Source: Cyrtodaria siliqua (Eukaryota; Mollusca; Bivalvia; Adapedonta; Hiatellidae). From it: a DNA stretch of 64,000 nt. This document shows positions 27,628 to 37,599 of this stretch, one piece after another. Every line of letters begins with the position of its first letter. Within the stretch, counting starts at the first letter, position 1. Under the pieces are notes generated by a model. It saw only the letters and a list, made by a program, of their open reading frames with translations, was not told the origin of the DNA and made no database searches. Location: positions 1 through 64,000 of the forward strand of contig JAWPHD010010329.1 in assembly GCA_037043455.1 (NCBI GenBank), read 5' to 3'. Both the position numbers and the translations under genes were made by a program.

Positions 27628-29064
27628 TTAGCCTATATTATGCATCAGGACACTGTCACTAAATGAACTGTCATTTGTCACTGTTTTGTTATAGAATTTT
27701 CTGAAAACACTATCAGACCGCCAGCCGGCGGTCCTCAGCACAGTGTCAATTGGTACATGTTGAACAGCCAAGACACTAGCTGCTGATCTCGTACTATGTG
27801 CTTTAAATATCGTCATATCGACTCCTGTACACACCAACATCTTCTTAATCCATTTTGCGATTGTTGCCTTACTTACACATTTATGTGGTTTTTGAAAACT
27901 AACAAATAACTGCGAGCTACTTCTCAAAGTAGAAGTCAGGGGCTGGCATGGCGCAGTCGGTAGCATGGCGGATTTGTAACCGGAGGCCCCGGGTTCAATC
28001 CTCCATGGTGCCACTGAGTTCCGTCGGTGTGTTCTTGGGCAAGACACTTTTACCTTAGCCTCGTCCGTCGGATGGGGACGTAAACCGGGCGGTCCCGTGT
28101 ATCGGTCTATCTTCCGAGCACGTTAAAGAACCATAGGAATCTATTCGATAATAAGAGTAGGGCAGGTTCCCGGATTCCTATGTATCCTTCCCCTCTCTCT
28201 GGGGCGGCTCTAAATAACCTATAATGTGTTGATGAGCCGTTAAACAACATTCAATTCAAAGTAGAAGTCCTATTCATGTACTCCTCTAATGCTTCCACAA
28301 CACATAAATGTTCGTCTAAAGTAAATGATGCAATGAACAATTCTTTAAGATGATTTGTAGGAGATGACTGTTTTAGTAAGTCACCAATTCTTAATTTTAC
28401 ATATGATTCCTTTTAGTCAATATTCCGCGTATCTAGGTAAAATAACGTCTGACATCTCTGGCTAGTTGTCAAGGCCAATAGCATCACTAATTTTAAAGTG
28501 AGATTTTTTAATTCTAATGAGGAATTTTTCCCTAAGGATTTTATGAATGACAATACAATATTAACATCCCAAGTACAATTGTATCTGGGTAAAGTAGGTT
28601 TTTTGTGAAAAATCCCTTTCATAAATCTCCTTATAAGCACATTATTGCCTATTTGTAAACTACAAGTTAAACCTAAAAAACTAGATAAAGCAGACTTTGC
28701 TGTGTTTAGACCACTGTACCCTAAGCCACTAGCTGTTAAACAACTCTGTTAAGAAAAATAGTATGTCATTTATAGTGGGATTAATGTGATGTATTTGTCT
28801 TTTACCACAAAATTGCACCCACTTTTTGTAATACGTGATATATTGTTTCTCTGTCGACGGTCTCCACGACAACATAATGATGTCTGCAGAGACTGGTGGT
28901 ATGCCTGCGTCGATGATGCTTTGCCTGATATCCGAAATACCCCCAACTTCATTTTTGTCAATGGATGGCGTTTCGATGGCACTCCCGGCAACCGAAGACA
29001 ATTCTGAGGAGATGGAAGTATGTAAGATTGTCCGCTGATCATTTTCAGTAAGCGAGGAAACCAA
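27628..29064 (-). pseudogene. DIRS tyrosine recombinase, interrupted
   Basis: The enzyme would integrate the circular cDNA. An N-terminal SAM-like stretch around 'STEKQYITYYKKWVQFC' is followed by the catalytic core. All expected residues are present: the first Arg in 'TTSQRCQTL', the HxxR motif in 'AHSTRSAA', the Trp of 'AGWRSD', and the Tyr of 'FRKFYNK' near the C terminus. Lesions are a frameshift near 28735 (open on either side in different frames), a stop or frame break near 28413-28415, and a SINE at 27938-28256. Across the SINE the frame is continuous once one 13-bp duplication is removed. The start overlaps the RNase H frame (28770-29702), as is common in DIRS pol. The catalytic set suggests the lesions are fairly recent. 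Confidence 0.85.
27938..28256 (+). mobile_element. SINE family C, full copy inserted in the recombinase gene
   Basis: It has a tRNA-like head with box A ('tggcgcagtcggtagc') and box B ('gggttcaatcc') and a possible TGT anticodon, so it may be threonine-like. The body ends 'gttaaacaacattcaatt'. The flanking 13-bp target duplication 'caaagtagaagtc' lies at 27925-27937 and 28257-28269. The head and box promoter look intact, so it could be transcribed by RNA polymerase III. A related headless copy lies at 22.04 kb. Confidence 0.93.
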
Positions 29065-30395
29065 GCTTGTGTGGTGAACACTGGTGCCACTAACAACACT
29101 TCTGCCATGTCCGCATCTATCTTCTGAAGTACCGCTCCCAGTAAGCTGAAGGGAGGAAACATGTATACACAGTTAAAACGTGTCCAGCAGAGTGAGAATG
29201 CATTTATAGCATGTGCATCGTTATCTGGTTTATAAGAAACATACACTGGCAACTTATTTGTTTTTCTTGAAGCAAACATATCTATATCACATTTACAGAT
29301 GTTTATTTGCATGTCACTGAACACAGAGTCTGACATTGACCATTCCATGTCATCATCATGAAGTGTTCTTGAGAGTCTATCGGCTTTACAATTTAATCGT
29401 CCGGGTATGTGAAAAACCGTAAGCCATAATGAGCGTTCTACACACCATAACCAGATATCTTGTGTTAAATCATTTAACAAAGGAATACGACCTCCCATTT
29501 TTGTTAAATATTTGATAGCAACTGTGTTGTCCAAGAACATTTGTACATGTTCATTACGAGAACTCCTACACAAGAACTTTAAAGCTAGGAAAGCTGCTTT
29601 AAGCTCTAAGTAGTTAATATGATGGTATTTATCCACAGAACTCCACAGTCCACTATAAGTAGTTAATATGATGGTATTTATCCACAGAACTCCACAGTCC
29701 ACTATAAGTAGTTAATATGATGGTATTTATCCACAGAACTCCACAGTCCACTATAAGTAGTTAATATGATGGTATTTATCCACAGAACTCCACAGTCCAC
29801 TATAAGTAGTTAATATGATGGTATTTATCCACAGAACTCCACAGTCCACTATAAGTAGTTAATATGATGGTATTTATCCACAGAACTCCACAGTCCACTA
29901 TAAGTAGTTAATATGATGGTATTTATCCACAGAACTCCACAGTCCACTATAAGTAGTTAATATGATGGTATTTATCCACAGAACTCCACAGTCCACTATA
30001 AGTAGTTAATATGATGGTATTTATCCACAGAACTCAACAGTCCACTATAAGTAGTTAATATGATGGTATTTATCCACAGAACTCCACAGTCCACTATAAG
30101 TAGTTAATATGATGGTATTTATCCACAGTACCCCAATGTCCACTAATCTAACTATTCTTTGTTTTATCAACAGCACCCCACCCCGATGGTGATGAATCTG
30201 ACTCAATAATCCTATCTGGACTTTTCATGTTAATAGGCCTGAAAGAGTTTTGGACATTGTCAACCCACCACTTAAAACACTGCTTACTGCTGGGTGATAA
30301 AGAGAATTGTGTATCAAAGTTGCCTTTTTGAAAATCGCAACTGAAGATTTCTTTCTATTTCTAACTTTTTATAAAAAAGTGCTGCATATAGTACC
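28770..30395 (-). pseudogene. DIRS RNase H domain and linker, disrupted
   Basis: RNase H would degrade the RNA strand of the hybrid. Motifs in order: first Asp in 'SDSSPSGWGAV' (about 30.17 kb), Glu in 'NYLELKAAFLALK' (about 29.6 kb), Asp in 'FLDNTVAIKYL', and the last Asp in 'NCKADRLSR'. The DIRS-type linker 'DMFASRKTNKLPVYV' and 'FPPFSLLGAVLQK' follows before the recombinase. Lesions: an in-frame stop at 30148-30150, the 49-bp array between the first and second motifs, and a frame break with apparent loss of sequence near 30385, just before 'GVLYAALFYKKLE'. The frame 28770-29702 is the longest surviving piece. Confidence 0.85.
29611..30128. repeat. 49-bp tandem array grown inside RNase H
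   Basis: Ten complete 49-bp units start at 29611, 29660, 29709 and so on to 30052. A 28-bp partial unit at 30101-30128 follows. They are almost identical; the clearest variant is 'actcaacag' in place of 'actccacag' near 30033. The unit matches the RNase H coding segment at its right edge (translated about SGHWGTVDKYHHINY), so the array arose by reiterating coding DNA. Because 49 is not a multiple of three, each unit shifts the frame. Confidence 0.95.
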
Positions 30396-31336
30396 CCTGG
30401 TTCCTATTACTTGTGCAAATTCTCTAATAGATATGACTTCTTTTTTGATGATTGCACTGCAGACATTTGCTATATCCAACGCCTTTTCTGGGGTCAGTCT
30501 CACTGTCATATCAACTGAGTTTAATACAAAACCAACAAAAGAAATACATTGTGTAGGAACTACCACTGATTTGTCTGTGTGGATTGTGAACCCTAAATCA
30601 TCCATAATGTTAGTGTGTCCTTAATATTAGCTACACAATCTGACCTAGTATCCGACTGTAACAAACTATCGTCAATGTAAGTTACATTACTGTGGCCCAT
30701 TTTCCTCAAAGATGAGAAGACTGGCTTCAACATTTTTGTGAATATGCGTGGGGCACTAGATAGGCCATTTGGTAAACAGGTAAATTCGTAGCATTTCCCC
30801 CTCCAAACAAATCTTAAATATTTACGATAATCTTGATGAATGGGGACACTGTAGTATGCATGTCTTAAATCAATGCTAGCAAACCATGCATTGGTTTTAA
30901 TCATTGTCAAAGCCGTCTTAAGAGTTTCCATTTTGAAATGATGTTTTTCAACATGTTCATTCAGTCGTTTTAAATTTAAAATTAAACGATATGTTCCGTC
31001 CTTTTTTGGGCGAATAAATATGTTTGACAGGAATTCACCATATTGATGCTGTACTACTCTAACAACTGATCGAGATAATAATTTTGATATTTCTTGGTCA
31101 ATTATAATATTCTCTTTCTCATTAAATTTGATTAATGGCGGTACATTACAACTTATTTTTGAGTCTGTATCAAATTCAATTTCATAACCGCATTTCACAA
31201 TGTTTAAAATCCATTTATCTGAAGTAATTTTAGTCCATGCATCAAAGTTATTGGCTATATTACCCGCACGAAACTCACTGATGCTATTGTTCAGCTGTGT
31301 AGAATGTGAAGATGTACTTACATCTATTTCTTCATT
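30369..31336 (-). pseudogene. DIRS reverse transcriptase, frameshifted
   Basis: The polymerase would copy the element's RNA. The minus-strand frame is open from the gag stop (about 31330) to 30593 and overlaps gag in a different frame; no ATG defines a start. Motifs in order: 'SDKWILNIV' at the entry, motif A 'FASIDLRHAYYSVPIH', motif B 'CLPNGLSSAPRIF', and motif C 'VTYIDDSLL' with the catalytic YIDD. Near 30601 a single-base frameshift moves the continuation ('DDLGFTIHTDKSVVVP') into the frame 30369-30605, which ends in a second lesion. The active-site residues are intact. Confidence 0.88.
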
Positions 31337-32526
31337 TGTCGGCCCTGTCCACGCCCCTTTTGATTCGACTGTCCTTTGGCATAATACGTGGGAAGGGCCT
31401 TCTTGGATAAAAAATCCCCTTGTGGATACTGGTGCGACTGATATGGTCGTTTTGCTGGTGGCTGTCCATAAGACTGACCCCGCTGCTGGCCTTTATCTAC
31501 ATGTATGTGCGGCCTATACTCCGATTTTGAGGTTACCGTTTCAGGCGCCCTCTTCCGCTTCTGGCCAAAACGGGCCAGCTCCCTACCAACCTTTTTCATT
31601 TCATTGGTTGTTTTTATCCTTTCTCCCAGATTATCCCCGAAAAGTGACTGTGTCACCTCCACACTAGGACTGCACAGCTTTGCATAATTGGCTTTAAGTC
31701 CTGGTTTCAGAAGCTTCCTTCTTACATTTGTAATATCTCTGTGAGCAAATGTCAACAGTTCCAAGCTTTCAAATGCCATGTTGAATAGTCTTGTACTATT
31801 CTCTGACTGGTCCTCCATGAGCTCATCCATCATGGTGATGATGGGCACCATTGCCTTCCCTACATATTCTTGTGTATTTTGGAACGTACAATCTCTCATA
31901 CGTAACTCATTTGATAATACCTCATCATCCCATATTTCTTCATTGATTCGAGGTACAGCCAGAAGGGGACAGTTTTCAGGAATTTTTACTGTACTCAGTA
32001 GCTTCTTCCCATCTTTTAGATTGCAGTTTTTGTTTATGGACTTGTTCACCATGTTTCCTAAAGTTGCATGCACTTTCTTGCCCATGGTGTCATGATCGTC
32101 CCATTTTTCTGTTGCATTTTTCAACTTTTCCATTTTTTCATTTATTGTCACATTTGGGTTATTTCCCGTTCGTACGTCTCCGATAACACTATCCGCAGAG
32201 GTCTGTGACTGATAATCATCCTCTCCGTCGGAATCATCCTCCGAAACATCGTCATATCATGCAAATTTTGACGAGCGAGTTTCACTTTCATGTACCGGTG
32301 TCTCGTTTGATTCCGTCATCGCATTAAAGATGAAATTTGTCCTAAATCAACAAATCCGTTGTTGATATGTTTTTAATTATTAAATATCATTATAAATACG
32401 ATGTTTACTATGCTATTGATGTATGTTTAGTGAAAATATGTTTTTAAAGATAAAAACCGAAAAGACGAACAGGCTTCGCTAAAAAATTGAAAAAAAATCA
32501 AAGGGGAAAAACTCTTCCTCGTAAAA

Positions 32527-32545
32527 CCGGAAGTGACGTCATTGG
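32527..32545 (+). promoter_or_regulatory. putative ETS/CRE/CCAAT promoter block
   Basis: 'ccggaagtgacgtcattgg' joins an ETS-type site, a perfect palindromic CRE (TGACGTCA) and a reversed CCAAT box, about 65 bp before the ATG at 32608. No TATA box is seen. The same 13-bp 'gtgacgtcattgg' stands in front of the opposing THAP exon. Confidence 0.45.
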
Positions 32546-32607
32546 GAACAAAACGAAACCATTTGTACATAGGGAAAGCACGCAAAAACAGTATAGTGTG
32601 TGTGAAA

Positions 32608-32792
32608 ATGTCGAAATTAGGCGACTATGATGCCGAGTCAGATGAAATGCCCATGATAAGACGATTTTGAGCCAGAATTCGTGTCTGAGGATGAAAATAC
32701 CTCGGATTCATCAACCGATGAGGAAGTTGAACGCGGTGCAGGTGCAAATGAAGAGATTGGTCGTGTTGGCATTGTTTTCATCGAAATTCTGA
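32608..32792 (+). pseudogene. P2X7-like acidic first exon (putative)
   Basis: The frame starts with ATG at 32608 (MSKLGDYDAESDEMP). It hits a TGA at 32668 because of one extra T in a T run. In the next frame it continues 'FEPEFVSEDENTSDSSTDEE' and ends near a good splice donor 'ctgtaagt' at about 32791. An N-terminal 'FEPE' followed by an acidic/serine run recalls the start of invertebrate P2X7-like zinc-binding proteins. However, the expected 'NTxWC' continuation is not seen. The family name is therefore tentative; exon-like structure and the frameshift are what I can see. Confidence 0.35.
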
Positions 32793-33988
32793 CTGTAAGT
32801 CACCAGCAACGCTGCAATATCTCGGTACATTTACACTAAGCGCGAAATGCAGTAGATTCCGAATGAATGAACATGGTCTAATACTTGTACATTAATACGA
32901 GCGTCAGATTAAGGACTTTATTTTTGCCGAATAGTAGACATTGAAAAAATATATTTAGAGTCTAGTTAGTATAATTGATAAATAAATAAATAAATGAAAC
33001 AGCATATAATTTCTATATTATTCTATATACCATAAGTCCCCGCCGCCTCCAAACACTCTATAGTGGTGTATGAGATTCGGTTTTGCAGTATGACAGTATT
33101 TCTCCATGTGCCCTTAACTAACAATATACCACACACCGACTAATCAACAATTGCGGTGCCCTATTGAAGTACAGCCTAATCAGGGTACATACGTCGGTAT
33201 ATGACAAAAGCACGCACCATTTAGGGAAACGTAGTTTTATGATATGCCTACATTTCCTGTATATTGCAGTGCCGTGCGCGGTGCAATACCGCCGCGGCGA
33301 GCCGCGTATTGCACAAGACGGATATATGATGCGTGAGAAACTAGTTCATCGCGCACGAAGAGCGAAAAATACTATGATCTAAATAATATAGTCAAATGTA
33401 TTATGAGCACGACATTATGTATTATGTACATGTAGAGATCGAAAAAACAGACCTAACAGATCAATTTTTTGATTTAGAATATAAAGTATATATATATGCT
33501 TGTAAAGCACTTAGTTTACTTACTGCATGAGGTAAAACCCGTTATTGTTGTTGCTTTGCCATGCAACACTACTGAACTAATATAATAGCTAGTAACATTA
33601 TCAATTTTCTGCCTTTTAATAGACATCCATGAAACATTTTGTCATTATTTTCAAATCCAGAGACCGATATATAACTCTATATAAATCTATAACACTATTG
33701 GAAGAAGAAGGTGTATAATTTAAAAAAAAAATAAAAAAATACTACAAAATATATATTGAAACAACGACACAGTGTTTATTTCACCGAATTCATTTACATT
33801 TATATGCTAAACCTTTTTAGCAATCTTTTGAAAAATACGGCTACATTATATAAGCGCCGTTCACGTAAGACGCATGCATCTAATTCAACAGCTAAACAAT
33901 CACGATGTACAGATCTAAGACTATATTCCTTTCTACAATTTATCGTACACATACCCGAGGAATTGCTAAGATAACTGAACAAAAACTT

Positions 33989-34390
33989 CTATCCTACCTC
34001 ATTTAATAATTTCTTCCTCAACGCCGGTCGAATCGGCGAATAAAACTTGCTCGGAGACGGCGGGGTTAGGCACTTCTCATTTTTGTAAGAAAATATTGTT
34101 GGTATCGCTGTTGTTTTTAATATGCATCTCCGTTTGTCCTCCAAATTCAATGAAAATGAAACCAAAGGATAGACTTCCCACGAATCCAACTCAAAGTGTT
34201 TACTACAAATTCGCGCGTCTTTCGAAGGTTCCCATTTTTTTGACGCGACGGGCGATTTTCGTCGACAGCGGTCCATCCCCACTTCAAATCTTAATCTATC
34301 ATTAACCTGATTAGGAAAACGAAAGAAACTGATGTTATTAGATTGTCCTTTTTTATGCACACTTTGACACCCAGCTACAGCTACCGGCAT
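33989..34390 (-). CDS. THAP zinc-finger first exon, partial
   Basis: THAP domains bind DNA and are common at the N terminus of transposases and host regulators. The frame starts at ATG 34390 (MPVAVAGC), with 'SFFRFPN' at residues 21-27, a Trp at 53 ('KKWEP') and the C-terminal ligand pair C62-x2-H65 in 'ICSKHF'. This is the THAP order. Only one N-terminal Cys (residue 8) is present; the first of the usual Cys pair is replaced in 'PVAVAG', so zinc binding may be impaired. The exon ends 'aatgag|gtagga', a weak donor, and no downstream catalytic exon is visible. It is probably the N-terminal exon of the transposase of the TTAA element. Confidence 0.7.
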   Translation of the reverse strand: MPVAVAGCQSVHKKGQSNNISFFRFPNQVNDRLRFEVGMDRCRRKSPVASKKWEPSKDARICSKHFELDSWEVYPLVSFSLNLEDKRRCILKTTAIPTIFSYKNEKCLTPPSPSKFYSPIRPALRKKLLNEVG

Positions 34391-34472
34391 TTTTAACACG
34401 TACCATAAAACGTAATCCTACATAGACAATACTATACAACTCAATGCGACACCGCTAATCGTTTGGTACCAA

Positions 34473-34492
34473 TGACGTCACAGGATCACGTG
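34473..34492 (-). promoter_or_regulatory. putative CRE plus E-box promoter block of the THAP exon
   Basis: A perfect TGACGTCA (34473-34480) and a CACGTG E-box (34487-34492) lie about 85-100 bp before the THAP ATG. On minus the CRE is followed by 'ttgg', giving the same 13-bp block as the plus-strand promoter at 32.53 kb. No TATA box is seen. Confidence 0.4.
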
Positions 34493-35290
34493 ACACTTAC
34501 CTGTCTTCAAAAAGGGCGAAACTCGAAGCGTGTGCGCTATGAGATAAAATTGGCTTCTGTGAGAAAACGGGACAACCAATAAGTGTAATATTTGAACAGA
34601 TTGTATATTATATACATATATTTCAGAATATATGCTCAAAAGACACGCTATATTTCACCTTTAAGTTTATTGTTTAGTGCAGACACCGTTGTTGATAATG
34701 CCGCTAACTGGGCATTTTGTCCCTGGCAAATTTCTTGAGTTATTTTCATTTGTTGCGCCAACAACGCCTGTATGTTGGAATTGTCATTTCCCGATGGAGG
34801 CTGCCATATTGGCCGAGACAAACTCTCGCCAGTAACGAGATTTGAGGGGAGCGCACAGTATTCCTCCGCGTTTGGTGACGTCATCGCGTCATCCTTTGTT
34901 TGTCTATCGATAACGATGACATTGTTTTCTGGGATGACTTGCGAGCCATTATTGCTCAAAAACACAACATTTGATGTGTTCGTGCCATTTGCACTATTTG
35001 TCTGTCCCCTTTGAACGATATCGTTCAGTTTTCGTCCATGTGGAGAAAATTGGCGAGCATCCGCCATCACAAAGGAAAGTTCCAGAAGTTTCGGAGCGAA
35101 CACAAATCGGTCTATAAAAGTTATAAACCGAAAACATCCGCCGTCAAAGAATAAGTAAAAACGTCAATAAAACACTTTGAAATATAATCCAATAATTATA
35201 TAGTCCTATATTTAAACTACGAAGTAAATTTCCCAAAAAAAATATCTCTAAATATCAAGCTCTGATTCTTCGTAAACGGTCAGTTTGGTT

Positions 35291-35360
35291 CTGAGGCTGA
35301 TTCACGTGACAGGTCACGTGTTCATCTCATATAATTCTGATTGGCTGCTTAGCACAATAG
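35291..35360. repeat. DIRS 5' inverted terminal repeat
   Basis: Read on minus it begins 'ctattgtgctaagcagcc' and runs to '...gaatcagcctcag'. It is complementary to 27169-27239. The flanking AAT is at 35361-35363. The gag ATG lies about 220 bp inside. Confidence 0.88.
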
Positions 35361-35460
35361 AATAAGCCATTGAACAACAGAAGCACAATCAATTTCCAAT
35401 CTGTTTTCGAACAAAATCATACATATTAGCACGAATGAAATATCAGCAATTTAAGTAATC

Positions 35461-36600
35461 TTGATCCTTGCTATTGTTGTGCCTCGAGTCCCTAAAATAC
35501 TAAATAACAATACTAAATTAGAACTAGGGGTTGTTTTTAGTAAAAACAGAAGTCTCCCTACAGATAAATCCGCCAAAAATCATTCAACTGGAACACGACG
35601 AAGATATGTGCAACTAGGCTTGGTAATGGTCATCCCTACCAAGTTTCATTTCTGGCAAGTTTCATTGAAATCTAACCAGAGGTTCCGCAAAAATAGTCCA
35701 GATAAAGTTTGTGTATAAGGAGCCATAACTCTGTCAAAAAAACACAAAAACGGAATACAACGATATGCGCAACTAGGCTTGGTACTGATCATCCCTACCA
35801 ATCTTCGCTGAAATCTGGCCAGAGGTTCAGGAGAACTAGTCTTTACAAAGTTAGTTTATTAAAACATTTAAGGGGTCATAACTCTGCCAAAATTCATTCA
35901 ACTGGAACACGACAATGAAATGCGCAAATAGGTTTGGTACTGATCATCCCTGCCAACATTCGTTGAAATCCAGCCAGGGAATCAGTCCTTCCTGAGAATT
36001 AGTCTGGACAAAGTTTGTGTATTAAAATCTTAAAAGGGCCAACACTGTGCCAAAAATCATTCAACCAGAACATGGCAATGAAGGCACAACTAGGCTTGGT
36101 ACTTATCATCCCTGCCAAGATTCACTGAAATCCGGCCAGAAGAGACAAGTCTTGACAAAATGTGTATATTAAAACCATTAATGGGCCATAACCCTGCCAA
36201 AATCAGAATACGTCAAAGAAATCCTGCCAAAATCAGAATACGTCAAAGACATGCACAACTAGGCTTGATACTGATCATCATTGTCGAGTTTCGTTGAAAT
36301 CCATCCAGGGGTTCAGGAGAACTAGCCCGGAAAATGTTTTTGAATCAGAAACCTTTAAAGATCTGCCAAAAATCTGTCAACCGGAACACGACAATGACAT
36401 GCACAACTAGGCCTGGTACTGATCATCCCTGCAAAGTTTTGTTGAAATCCGGCCAGGGGTTCAGGAGAACGAGTCCAGACAAAGTTTGTGTATAAAAGCC
36501 TTTAAAGGCCAAAATCAATCAACCGGAACATGGTGACGATATGTACAACTAGGCTTGTTACTGATTATCCCTCCAAAGTTTCATAGAAATCCAGCCAAAT
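35461..36600. repeat. degenerate ~150-bp tandem repeat, about 7 units
   Basis: Units carry 'caactaggcttggtactgat', 'catccctaccaa', 'ggttcaggagaactagtc', 'aaagtttgtgtatta' and 'gggccataactctgcc' in that order. They differ by many substitutions and small gaps. This is an old array without coding. Confidence 0.8.
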
Positions 36601-37400
36601 GAAGGCCCTTTCGTCTTAACGAGGCAAAATACAGCATTTTTTAACTAAATTAAGGGCCATAAATCTGGTGTTACTAAGGCGATTTGGTTGGTTTTCGAAC
36701 TTGTCCAAGCATTCATTGATAGTAACAATCTGGTTAATTTGGTAAAGATCAGATGAAAAATGAAGGCCCTATTGTCCTTAATGAGGCAAAATACAGCAAT
36801 TTTAACTAAATCAAGGGCCATAATTCTGGTGTTACTGGTTTGACCTGGCTGGTTTTCATAACAGTCTGAGCTTTCGTTGACATCTACAATCTGATGTAGT
36901 TTGGAAAAGATCCGATGAAAAATGAAGGCCCTATTGTGTTAACGAGGCCAAATTATAGCATATTTCAAAAAATCAACGGCAATAAACTCTGGTGTTAATG
37001 GTCCAATCTCGCTGGTTTTTGAACTTGTCCAAGATTTCAATGATATCAACAATCCGGTAAAGATCGGATAAAAAATGAAGTTAATCAAGGTCCATAACTC
37101 TGGTGTTACTGGTCTGATCTGACTGGTTTTCGATCTTGTCCAAGCCTTTATTAATAATAATAATCTGGTAAAGTTTGGTAAAGATCGGATGAAAAATGAA
37201 TGACTTATCATCTTAACGAGGCAACATATAGCATTTTTAACTAAATCAAGGGCCATAACTCCGCTGTTACTGGTCCGATCTGGCTGGTTTTCAAACTTGT
37301 TCGAGCTTCCATTGATATTAACAATCTGGTAAAGTTTGGTAAAGATCGGATGAAAAATGAAGTCCCTATCGTCTTAAGGAGACAGAATTTAACGACGGAC
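36600..37400. repeat. degenerate ~155-bp tandem repeat, about 5 units
   Basis: Units carry 'atgaaggccctat', 'cttaacgaggcaaaata', 'aagggccataa', 'ctggtgttactggtc' and 'ctggtaaagtttggtaaaga'. It follows the previous array directly but has a different consensus. A 'gacggacggacgg' run closes it near 37395. Confidence 0.8.
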
Positions 37401-37599
37401 GGACGGTCCCGACGAACAAAAATTGTATGTTAAATAATAAAATAAAATAAGGAAATTTGTTGTTTTATCGTGAATAACATATTTTATTTCATCTTGGAAG
37501 TGAGAAACTTTTATATTTTATAGTGTTCTCACTTCACGTTATTATATAACCTATAAATAGACGCGTTTTCATTGGCTAAAAAGTAATTTTTTAGAAAAA

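Larger units (their letters stand above)
32328..34660. mobile_element. TTAA-flanked Kolobok-like element inserted in gag
   Basis: TTAA at 32324-32327 and 34661-34664 brackets 2,333 bp. The ends are short imperfect inverted repeats, 'agatgaaatttg' and 'aggtgaaatata'. Excision of the element with one TTAA restores the gag frame, which fixes the boundaries. It holds a THAP exon on minus. Kolobok transposons combine a THAP-bearing transposase with TTAA targets, so that superfamily is the best guess. No DDE catalytic core is visible, so the copy is probably internally deleted. The 1.2 kb between the two exons is AT-rich, with a short GC-rich palindrome near 33275-33315. Confidence 0.75.
31324..35067 (-). 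pseudogene. DIRS gag, split by a 2.3-kb insertion
   Basis: The N-terminal part (35067 down to 34661) begins MADARQF. It ends in a predicted coiled coil rich in Gln, Leu and Ala ('IQALLAQQMKITQE'). The C-terminal part (32323 down to 31324) has an acidic stretch ('SEDDSDGEDD'), the conserved 'LLAVPRINEEIW' region, and a basic Gly/Gln-rich tail ending 'GRGQGRQMKK'. If the insert and one TTAA are removed, the frame runs through without a break for 469 codons including the stop. A separate in-frame TGA lies at 32257-32259. Gag-like proteins of DIRS elements are thought to package the RNA. No zinc knuckle is visible. Confidence 0.82.
27130..35360 (-). mobile_element. DIRS-like tyrosine-recombinase retrotransposon with nested insertions
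   Basis: This 8.2-kb element reads on minus in the order gag, reverse transcriptase, RNase H, tyrosine recombinase. DIRS elements insert through a circular intermediate and a tyrosine recombinase and leave no ordinary target duplication. The ends are inverted repeats: 27169-27239 against 35291-35360. Only the left (3') end has an extra ~39-bp extension. An internal complementary region at 27319-27428 contains the joined sequence of both ends. AAT flanks the element at 27127-27129 and 35361-35363, and the complementary region holds a single ATT at the join, as expected if circle and target recombined at that triplet. Without the 2.3-kb insert, the SINE and the 49-bp array, the length is near 5 kb, normal for the family. 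Coding regions are damaged (see sub-entries), so it is not autonomous. Confidence 0.92.

Noticed and set aside
33164..33382. Plus-strand 72-codon frame over the GC-rich palindrome near 33.3 kb
   Set aside because: The frame is carried by the short palindrome 'gtgcaatac...gtattgcac' and has no domain or splice context.
32328..34660. A spliceosomal intron in the DIRS gag instead of an insertion
   Set aside because: The available donor (after the coiled coil) and acceptor (near 32345) join out of frame, whereas excision at the TTAA duplication restores the frame exactly.
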